Source: an uncultured Clostridia bacterium | Lineage (GTDB): Bacteria; Bacillota; Clostridia; Christensenellales; Borkfalkiaceae | Direction of reading: 5' to 3' | DNA length: 20,472 bases | NCBI GenBank assembly: GCA_934272745.1 | Contig: CAKQSI010000038.1 | Span: 1 to 20,472 of the forward strand | Part shown: positions 14,003 through 19,585 of the stretch, in pieces | Numbering within the stretch: position 1 is the stretch's first letter | Layout: every line of letters starts with the position of its first letter | Made by a program: the position numbers and the translations under genes | The notes under the pieces: generated by a model | The model's input: only the letters and a program-made list of their open reading frames with translations | Databases searched by the model: none | What the model was told of the DNA's origin: nothing

Positions 14003-14785
14003 ATGTCGTTTTTAGAAGTGCAAAATTTAACCAAATCCTTTTCCGGCACCAAGGTTTTAAAGGGACTGTCCTTTTCTTTGGAAAAGGGGCAGGCGCTTGC
14101 CGTTGTGGGAAGTTCCGGCAACGGCAAAACCACGTTGCTGCGCATTCTCTGCTCTTTGGATTCGGCAGACGCGGGGAGAGTGGTGCTGGACGGGCGGGAA
14201 CTTTGGTGCGCGGTTCCCGAAAACGGGGGTACGTCCCGCAAAAAACGTGCAAAATCGGGCGCAAAACCGCCGGAAGGGGAGCCGGATTTCGGCTTGGTTT
14301 TTCAGTCGTTTGAACTTTTTCCGCAGTATACGGCGCTGAATAATATCACGTTGGCGGCGGAATCGCGCTTAAAAAAAAGGCTGAGATCCGCCGGGATAAA
14401 GGGCAAAGAATTCCGCCGGAAGTTTGCCGGGGAGAAAGAAAAATTGACCGAAAAAGCCCTTGCTTTTCTGGACGATCTGGGACTGAAAGAGAAGGCGAAC
14501 GCCTACCCGTACGAACTTTCCGGCGGGCAAAAACAGCGGGTCGCCATCTGCAGGGCGCTGATGCTTTCTCCGCGCGTTTTATGCTTTGACGAGCCGACCA
14601 GCGCGCTCGACCCCGCGCTTTCCGGCGAGGTGGTCAAGGTGATCGGAAAACTGAAAGCGGAGGGCAAAACGCTGATCGTCGTCACGCACGACGTGGAGTT
14701 TGCAAAAAAGACGGCGGACGTCGTGCTTGCGGTGGAAAAGGGCGTGGCGGCGGCGTTCGGCGCGCCGGAAGAAGTGCTGGCGTGA
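14003..14785 (+). CDS. polar amino-acid ABC transporter, ATP-binding protein
   Basis: This energises the importer; 260 residues. Walker A is GSSGNGKTT (36-44), Q-loop LVFQSFELFP (Gln101), signature LSGGQKQR (172-179), Walker B LCFDEPTSALD (193-203) and switch His229 in VVTHD. It is longer than the usual ~240 residues because of two basic insertions. One (about 73-92, ENGGTSRKKRAKSG and following) lies before the Q-loop. The other (about 121-147) lies before the helical domain. The DNA of the first matches, inverted, a repeat found at 16121-16147 (26 of 27 bases), so an intergenic repeat appears to have inserted in frame. All catalytic motifs remain intact. The ATG at 14003 follows the permease stop by one base, with AGGTG at 13994-13998 as a weak site. 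Confidence 0.92.
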   Translation: MSFLEVQNLTKSFSGTKVLKGLSFSLEKGQALAVVGSSGNGKTTLLRILCSLDSADAGRVVLDGRELWCAVPENGGTSRKKRAKSGAKPPEGEPDFGLVFQSFELFPQYTALNNITLAAESRLKKRLRSAGIKGKEFRRKFAGEKEKLTEKALAFLDDLGLKEKANAYPYELSGGQKQRVAICRALMLSPRVLCFDEPTSALDPALSGEVVKVIGKLKAEGKTLIVVTHDVEFAKKTADVVLAVEKGVAAAFGAPEEVLA

Positions 14786-14881
14786 GACGGAAAGTTCCCG
14801 CAGAAAAACGGGTTCGGGGCGTATGCTTCTTTCGCGAACGGTACCGACAGAAAAATTCGACAAAACTCGGCAGGGCAGACG

Positions 14882-14908
14882 AAAAGGCGCAAAAATGCGC
14901 CTTTTTTC
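14882..14908 (+). terminator. Rho-independent terminator of the importer operon
   Basis: AAAAGGCGC (14882-14890) pairs with GCGCCTTTT (from 14897), loop AAAAAT, followed by a run of T's to 14907. The T-run on one side and A-run on the other make it usable in both directions. It lies about 100 nt past the ATPase stop. Confidence 0.85.
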
Positions 14909-14940
14909 TTTTGCTATAATGCCGGAAAGCGGTGGGGTTC

Positions 14941-15042
14941 TGGCGGGATTAACCGTTTAGCGGGATTGTCCCTCTGGCGGGAGTATCCCTTTGGCGGGAG
15001 TATCCGTTTAGCGGGATTATCTCTTTGGCGGGAGTATCCGAC
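14941..15042 (+). repeat. six-unit 17-bp tandem repeat
   Basis: Six contiguous 17-bp units begin at 14941, 14958, 14975, 14992, 15009 and 15026. The consensus is T(G/A)GCGGGA(G/T)TATCC(C/G)TT. Units 3 and 4 differ by one base; the others by two to five. There are no spacers, so it is not a CRISPR array. It lies between the importer terminator and the minD-like gene, on the sense side of the latter. The unit resembles the start of the repeat at 16119-16138. Confidence 0.9.
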
Positions 15043-15192
15043 CCGCCGCGGCAATATCGTTCAAAAGAAAGGGTACCGGAGAGTTAAAGGCGACCGGGAA
15101 TAATTTCAGAACGTAAAATTTCAAAAGAAAAGGGGGCGCCGAAAGGCGGGCAAGAGGACGGCGGTTCTCTTCCGTCCGTCCGGCAAAACTTT

Positions 15193-15966
15193 ATGCGGCG
15201 GATTTTAATCACTTCCGGCAAAGGCGGGGTGGGGAAAACGACGCTTACGGCGTGCATCGGGCGGGCGCTGGCGCGGCTCGGAAAGCGCACCGTGATCGTC
15301 GATCTCGACTTCGGTCTGAATAATCTGGATATGGCGCTGCGGGCGGAACGTCTCGTGACCTACGATCTTGCCGACGTCGTTTGCGGCAGGTGCCGGCTGA
15401 AACAAGCGCTGATCATCGACGAAAAACAGCCCAACCTGCTGTTTTTGCCCAGCAGGCGTTCGGCGCTTGCCGAAAGCATTTCCGGACAGAAGATCCGCGC
15501 CGCGCTTGCGGGACTCAAGCCCTATGCCGACTATGTGCTTTTAGACTGCCCCGCGGGAATGGATCTCGGGTTCCACCGGGCGGCGACCGCGGCGGACGAA
15601 GCGATCGTGGTGGTGACGCCGTCGCCCTTAGCGGTGCGGGACGCGGACAAAGTGCTTTCCATGCTGCGTTCCTACGGAATGAAAGAGGCGCGTATTGCCG
15701 TCAATCGCGTGCGCGGCGATCTCGTTGCCGACGGAGAAATGCTTCCGCCCGCGGGCATCGCGAAACTTTTGAAAGCCGAGTTGTATGCGGCGTTTCCGGA
15801 GGACGAAGCCTTGCTCGTCGGCAAAAGGGAGAGTGCGGAAATTTCGAAATGCGCCCTGCTTGCCGCAGAAGCGATCGTTTCCGGCAAGCCGAAGTGTCGT
15901 AATTTTACCGCAAAATATTGCGGATTTTTCGGCAGTATCCGGAGGAAAATCAAGCGCTCGGTTTAG
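15193..15966 (+). CDS. minD: MinD-type septum-site ATPase
   Basis: MinD is a ParA-family ATPase that cycles on the membrane and positions cell division, with MinC as inhibitor and MinE as topological factor. The 257-residue product has deviant Walker A KGGVGKTT (10-17). VDLDFGLNNLDMAL (36-49) and DCPAG (118-122) are the switch regions, and VVTPSPLAVRDADKVLSML matches the conserved MinD stretch. It ends in a basic amphipathic stretch, CGFFGSIRRKIKRSV (243-257), like the MinD membrane-targeting helix, which favours MinD over FlhG or chromosome ParA. No Shine-Dalgarno is visible before the ATG at 15193, and no other start fits better. No minC is adjacent. A MinE-like gene follows after 240 bp. 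Confidence 0.85.
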   Translation: MRRILITSGKGGVGKTTLTACIGRALARLGKRTVIVDLDFGLNNLDMALRAERLVTYDLADVVCGRCRLKQALIIDEKQPNLLFLPSRRSALAESISGQKIRAALAGLKPYADYVLLDCPAGMDLGFHRAATAADEAIVVVTPSPLAVRDADKVLSMLRSYGMKEARIAVNRVRGDLVADGEMLPPAGIAKLLKAELYAAFPEDEALLVGKRESAEISKCALLAAEAIVSGKPKCRNFTAKYCGFFGSIRRKIKRSV

Positions 15967-15997
15967 AAAATCGTTGGAATGTTGCGCCCGGGAAGAG

Positions 15998-16147
15998 GCG
16001 CTTTGCTAAGAAAGAAGCGCTTTTGGCAGGCGTTTGGTAAGGCGATAAACAAAGTCGTCCGCGCTGGGTCGGCGTGCAGACTTGCGGGCGGTGAAATTTT
16101 TATCGCGCGTACGATTTTTGGCGGGACGTATCCCCGTTTTCGGGAAC
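15998..16147 (+). repeat. minD-minE spacer: weak hairpin and dispersed repeat
   Basis: GCGCTT (15998-16003) and AAGCGC (16015-16020) followed by TTTT make a weak terminator-like hairpin just after minD. GCGGGACGTATCCCCG with TTTTCGGGAAC (16121-16147) matches, inverted, 14213-14239 inside the ATPase gene at 26 of 27 positions. An open frame across this spacer (15979-16185) has no ribosome binding site and ends in the repeat, so I do not call it. Confidence 0.6.
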
Positions 16148-16206
16148 GATTCGCCGAAATTTCATTGAAAAGCACCATAAAATGAGAAGAGAAAAGGAGA
16201 AGAAAA

Positions 16207-16449
16207 ATGAAAGAATATTCCCCATACGGCAGGTTGTTTTCCGCAATCGAAGCCGACCGGAAAGGGCTTGTTACCGGTTGCGACGCCCTTTTGCGGGCGG
16301 ACGTTTGCGACGTGCTTTCGTCCTACTTCGTTCTGGCGGGAAAAGTGCGCATTAAAGTCGGGTTTGAAGCGGACGGGTATACCGTGCGGATCGAAGCGCG
16401 CGCCGACCGCCTGAAGCCTGCCGGCGTCCTTCCCGAACGCGGAGCGTAA
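16207..16449 (+). CDS. diverged MinE-like topological specificity factor
   Basis: The 80-residue product follows MinD and has the shape of MinE. MinE drives MinD off the membrane and confines MinCD to the poles. ADRKG (residues 16-20) sits where MinE has AHERG. LLRADVCDVLSSYFVLAGKV lines up with the MinE segment LKQDLLEVIRKYVNIDQDQV, and VRIKVGFEADGYTVRIEARA with its two C-terminal strands (VQVQLDQKDDDISVLELNV). Identity is low but the order helix-strand-strand and the spacing agree. The N-terminus (MKEYSPYGRLF) lacks the usual LLDFF membrane motif, although YGRLF could substitute. AAGGAGA lies 6 nt before the ATG. The gene order minD-minE is the usual one. If it is not MinE, it is an unknown small protein. 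Confidence 0.6.
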   Translation: MKEYSPYGRLFSAIEADRKGLVTGCDALLRADVCDVLSSYFVLAGKVRIKVGFEADGYTVRIEARADRLKPAGVLPERGA

Positions 16450-16528
16450 ACAAAACGGATTTCCGGTGAATTGGGGAATTTCTCTGCTTTTGGAAGACCT
16501 TGTATAAACTTTACTATCGTAAACCCCT

Positions 16529-16561
16529 GCCGCCCGCCGTGGATTATCCGCGGCGGGCGGC
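16529..16561. other. strong GC hairpin downstream of the MinE-like gene
   Basis: GCCGCCCGCCG (16529-16539) pairs with CGGCGGGCGGC (16551-16561), extended by three further pairs to 14 bp around an ATTAT loop. No T-tract follows on either strand, so it is not a standard terminator. It may stabilise or end the minE-like transcript, or belong to the repeat cluster that follows. Confidence 0.55.
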
Positions 16562-16641
16562 GGTGCTGCATAGTGCTAAAGCCCCCTATCGTCGACTGCG
16601 CGCTTTGGCGTTGATAATTTTCTGCAACGATGATAATGAAC

Positions 16642-16755
16642 GTAGGGGCGATCATTGATCGCCCGCCAAAAGAATAAAATTTTTTATTGCCGGCGTTTCC
16701 CCGATATTATAAGGATACGGAACGATATACGCGGGCGACCAGTGGTCGCCCCTAC
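16642..16755. mobile_element. 114-bp palindromic-end repeat element
   Basis: The left end (16642-16667, beginning GTAGGGGCGATCATTGATCG) and right end (16731-16755, which on the minus strand begins GTAGGGGCGACCACTGGTCG) are inverted repeats. Each end is also a palindrome itself, GGCGATCATTGATCGCC and GGCGACCAGTGGTCGCC. The 63-bp middle is AT-rich and non-coding. Such paired palindromes are typical of dispersed non-autonomous (REP- or MITE-like) elements; I recall similar GGGGCGATCATTGATCGCCC sequences as common in Clostridia genomes. No target duplication is evident. Confidence 0.75.
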
Positions 16756-16773
16756 AAAAGACATAAAATTATT

Positions 16774-17050
16774 TTAAATTACGGGAAGTCAATTTTGAAA
16801 CGAGTTTAAAATTCAGCGCTGCAGCGCTTCGCAAGGCGAAGCCTTGCGCCTCCCATTTGAAATATGGCGAAGCCCAAAACCCTTGCAAGCAAGTTTTGGG
16901 GTTTCTTGTATTATAAATTACGGGAAGTCAATTTTGAAGCAAGTTCAAAATTCAGCGCTAACGCGCTCCGCAAGGCAAAGCCTTGCGCTTCCCGATTGAA
17001 ATAAAAAAGCCGGGAGTCCCTGCAAGCAAACTCTTTGGTTTTTATATTGC
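16774..17050. repeat. two-copy ~139-bp tandem repeat with internal hairpins
   Basis: Copies begin with TAAATTACGGGAAGTCAATT at about 16776 and 16915. Similarity is high in the first 80 bp and decays afterwards. Each carries the hairpin CGCAAGGC-(GAA/AAA)-GCCTTGCG (16830-16848 and 16969-16987). The first copy ends with CCCAAAAC/GTTTTGGG (16873-16900) followed by GTTTCTTG, a terminator-like stem. The second has GAGT/ACTC around CTGCAAGCAA and then TTTGGTTTTTA. No coding potential. Confidence 0.8.
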
Positions 17051-17074
17051 AAAACAGAACAGAGAAAACCGCGC

Positions 17075-17240
17075 GCGGGGCGATGCAACTTTTATGTTGC
17101 GCCGCCCCGCGTCTTTTATCAAAATATAAATGAATTTTTGTTATCCTGAGTCTTTTATCAAGATACAAGATATAAATCAATTTTTGTTGTCCTGCGGTTA
17201 TATCAAATTTTAAGTCAATTTTATCGCCCCGCGTCTTTGT
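17075..17240. repeat. hairpin and degenerate ~45-bp AT-rich repeats
   Basis: GCGGGGCG-A-TGCAAC (17075-17089) folds with GTTGCG-C-CGCCCCGC (17096-17110), a long stem with one mismatch, followed by GTCTTTTATC, so it could terminate plus-strand transcripts. Then come degenerate repeats of (A)GTCTTTTATCAA...AATTTTTGTT(A/G)TCCTG at about 17110, 17150 and 17196, and GCCCCGCGTCTTT recurs near 17225. Open frames across it on the minus strand are not credible. Confidence 0.55.
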
Positions 17241-17315
17241 CAAATTGCGGATCAACGTTCGCCGCCCGCACGCGTTTTAATTCTTTTCTGTTTATTAGAT
17301 TTATAAGTAAAATTT

Positions 17316-17345
17316 GCCACCGTAAACGCTGCGGTGGCGATTTTT
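17316..17345 (+). terminator. Rho-independent terminator with no obvious gene
   Basis: GCCACCG (17316-17322), loop, CGGTGGC (17332-17338), GATTTTTAC. A good 7-bp stem with five T's. The nearest plus-strand gene ends 870 bp upstream, so it may end a small RNA or a long minE-like 3' tail. Confidence 0.6.
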
Positions 17346-17390
17346 ACGTGTTTTTTATTCATTTTTGCAAGTAAAAAGTCTTTATGAATT

Positions 17391-17716
17391 TTGTTTTTTG
17401 ATTGCGCAAAGGGCAGTCCGCTTTGCCGTTTTGTTTTTTCGATTGCTTCGGGGAGTGGAGCGTTTTCCGATTTTTCGCCTTATATCCCGCTTTATCGTCA
17501 ACTTGCTTTGCCGGGCAGTTGCGTTTTAAAATTTATCGCCTTTTGCATTGCCGTGCGGTTTTGGGCTTTCGATTTTGTCCTTTTGCGGGTTAGGTTCTGC
17601 AAAAGGTTTTTCTTTTCATGCGGCATGGATAAGATTCGGAAAACACAAAAAACAGCGGCAGATCTTTCGATTTTAAGGTGAATTTTAGCCCGAAAAGGTA
17701 AAATTTCGATACTTCC
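17391..17716. other. T-rich non-coding stretch
   Basis: About 330 bp, rich in TTTTG, TTTGCC and TTTCG words on the plus strand. Open frames (such as 17391-17681) give Phe/Cys/Arg-rich products without a ribosome binding site and look like translated noise. I see no RNA gene. Confidence 0.4.
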
Positions 17717-17745
17717 TTGACAAAGATAGAAACAGGGGGTATAAT
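17717..17745 (+). promoter_or_regulatory. perfect sigma-A promoter upstream of the CPBP gene
   Basis: TTGACA (17717-17722), 17-nt spacer, TATAAT (17740-17745), all consensus. The first gene downstream starts at 18092, leaving a leader of about 340 nt with no frame of note. TTGACAAA...TTTGTCAA (17717-17724 and 17746-17753) forms a wide dyad around the promoter. Confidence 0.8.
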
Positions 17746-17841
17746 TTTGTCAAAAAGGGAATCCGCCGTTTTTGCGGTGCGGCTTGGCGGGAAATTTCCG
17801 GGCGGCGGCGCTGGTATGACAAACGCGATCCTTTTTTCGCG

Positions 17842-18028
17842 TGGCGGGAACCGGCGTAAATACGCTGCTTCCTCTTCTCTTGGCGGGAACCGGCGTAAGC
17901 GCGTTCTTTTCCGCATAGAATAAAGGAAGCGGAAAGATCTGCCCCAAAACGTATGATTTGCGCGCCTTTTAAAGCGGGCGATATCTTCCCCGCAAAGGGA
18001 GCGAAAATTATTTCCCGCAAAGGGAGCG
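17842..18028 (+). repeat. paired repeats in the CPBP leader
   Basis: TGGCGGGAACCGGCGTAA occurs exactly at 17842-17859 and 17881-17898 (39-bp period). CCCGCAAAGGGAGCG occurs exactly at 17989-18003 and 18014-18028 (25-bp period). An ACGCGA/TCGCGT hairpin lies at about 17823-17842. They lie in the untranslated leader and may be regulatory or passive repeats. Confidence 0.8.
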
Positions 18029-18091
18029 CAATCCCTTAAAAATCGCAAAAGTTGTAAGAAGAAAAAGAATCCGGAGGTAATTGCAGAATTT

Positions 18092-19276
18092 ATGAACGGT
18101 TATTACGGGCAGGGCGGGTTTCAGCCGCAGCCTGCGGAAAGGTGGTATAACCCCAATCGCTTTAACGCGGCGGACGCGGCAATTTGTTTTATGTTGTCCG
18201 CGCTTATTCTTTGCGGGTTGCAGTTTGCAATTTCTCCGCTGTCGGAAGGGTTTTCGTCGGTTCCGTTTCTGTTGGACGTCTTTTTCACGCTGCTTTCGCA
18301 AGGGGCGATGATCGCCATTGCGCTGGTTGCTTCCAAAAAGAAAAAGGTCGATCTTTACCGTGGCGGCGGCGATTATTTCGACAAGCGGGATAACCGCGTG
18401 GGCTGGGTGTTCGTGCTGTTTTTGGGGTGTGCGTTCGTCTTTTCGCCGTTGACCGATTTGTTTCTCGGCGCGCTTTTCACGCCCGAACAGGTCGCGGCTG
18501 CCACCGCACGGGACGAAACCGGACCGCTGTTATATCTCTATTTCGCGATGGTGGTCGTTCTGCCCGCCATCTGTGAAGAGTCGCTGTTCCGCGGCGTGAT
18601 CGCGCGCGGACTGGAAGAATTCGGCAAAATTCCCGCCATCTTGATTTCGGCGCTGTTTTTCATGCTGATGCACGCAAGTCCGCTGCAGACGGTGTACCAA
18701 TTCTTTTTGGGCGTCGCGCTGGGTTTTTTGATGGTGGAAACGGGCAATATCTACCTGTGCATGATCTTCCACGGGGCGAACAACCTGCTCGCCGCCGTGA
18801 CGACCATCGAAGACTATATCAATTCCCCCGCGGGGAAAATCGTCTACATCGTTTTTTCGGTCATCGTGGGCATCGTCTGCCTGATTTTTGCGGTCAACGC
18901 CTTTTTGCCGGAAGAGAAAAAGTTTCTGCGCAAAAATCCCGGACGCGCCGCGCAGGAAGACCTTCGGTATATACCGTTCGGCTTCGCTTCGCGCAAGGAA
19001 TACGTCGAGGCGATGAAAAAGCAGGCGGGCAGATATTATTACGCGGTGAAGAAAAGGGCGCCGGACGGCGAAACGACCGACGTCACCGCGCCGTATTACG
19101 AAAAGGAAACCTACGCGGCGGCGGGAGAGGTCAAGGCGTTTTATCTCGACCGCGAAGGCTGGGTTTCGTTCAACAAAAAAAGCAGCAAGGTCAAGTTTGC
19201 CGTTTTTACCGCGATCGGCGTTCTGGCGGACGCGGGACTTTGGGCGCTGCTGTACGTCGCAATTTCCAATCTGTAA
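18092..19276 (+). CDS. CPBP-family intramembrane protease (Abi/Rce1-like)
   Basis: CPBP proteins are multi-pass glutamic peptidases of the Rce1 fold; bacterial members cleave membrane proteins or act in bacteriocin immunity. The 394-residue product has about eight hydrophobic helices. The motifs are complete: EESLFRG (Glu162, Glu163, Arg167), FFMLMH (His194) and HGANN (His227, Asn230-231). A Gly/Gln/Tyr/Pro-rich start (MNGYYGQGGFQPQP) precedes the first helix. After the core comes a ~100-residue charged soluble region (about 275-370), then one more C-terminal helix, making it longer than the usual 200-300 residues. GGAGG (18073-18077) lies 14 nt before the ATG, an unusually long gap, and no better start exists. 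A membrane protein with a related Tyr/Gly/Gln-rich tail follows. Substrate unknown. Confidence 0.88.
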   Translation: MNGYYGQGGFQPQPAERWYNPNRFNAADAAICFMLSALILCGLQFAISPLSEGFSSVPFLLDVFFTLLSQGAMIAIALVASKKKKVDLYRGGGDYFDKRDNRVGWVFVLFLGCAFVFSPLTDLFLGALFTPEQVAAATARDETGPLLYLYFAMVVVLPAICEESLFRGVIARGLEEFGKIPAILISALFFMLMHASPLQTVYQFFLGVALGFLMVETGNIYLCMIFHGANNLLAAVTTIEDYINSPAGKIVYIVFSVIVGIVCLIFAVNAFLPEEKKFLRKNPGRAAQEDLRYIPFGFASRKEYVEAMKKQAGRYYYAVKKRAPDGETTDVTAPYYEKETYAAAGEVKAFYLDREGWVSFNKKSSKVKFAVFTAIGVLADAGLWALLYVAISNL

Positions 19277-19309
19277 CCGCAGTGCGGAAAGAAAACGCAG
19301 GGAAAGACT

Positions 19310-19457
19310 CCGGCGCTTCGCCGAAATAAATATGCAAAATCCGGCTTCGGCGGGTACCGAGCGGACGGAAAAACGCCCCGGCGCTTCGCCGAAATAACGC
19401 TTCGGGCAGCCGGGCGGGAAAGGAAACTTCGGCGGGTACCGAGCGGACGGAAAAACG
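19310..19457 (+). repeat. interleaved direct repeats between the two last genes
   Basis: CCGGCGCTTCGCCGAAATAA occurs exactly at 19310-19329 and 19378-19397. A 31-bp sequence beginning CTTCGGCGGGTACCGAGCGG occurs exactly at 19345-19375 and 19427-19457. The gap (19277-19585) holds no gene. The CGGCG-CTT-CGCCG core is a small hairpin, without a T-tract, so co-transcription of the flanking genes is possible. Confidence 0.85.
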
Positions 19458-19585
19458 TCCCGGCACCACTGCCGGGCGGGCGAAAAATAACGCTTTGAAA
19501 AGCCGGAACGAAAATAAACCTTCGGCGTTGCCGAAACAAAATACGAAAATAAAACTTCGGCGCCGACGCCGAAAAGGAAAAAATT

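Noticed and set aside
13384..14241. 285-codon minus-strand frame opposite permease and ATPase
   Set aside because: Antisense shadow spanning two clear genes on the plus strand.
14941..15042. Possible CRISPR array
   Set aside because: Units of 17 bp are contiguous with no spacers, and no cas gene is nearby.
15979..16185. 68-codon frame between minD and the MinE-like gene
   Set aside because: No ribosome binding site; it runs through a hairpin and a dispersed repeat (the GTYPRFRE stretch recurs antisense to the ATPase gene because of the repeat).
16911..17255. 114-codon minus-strand frame in the repeat hub
   Set aside because: Lies across degenerate AT repeats and hairpins with no start signal.
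17391..17681. 96-codon Phe/Cys-rich plus-strand frame
   Set aside because: No ribosome binding site and composition typical of translated T-rich non-coding DNA.
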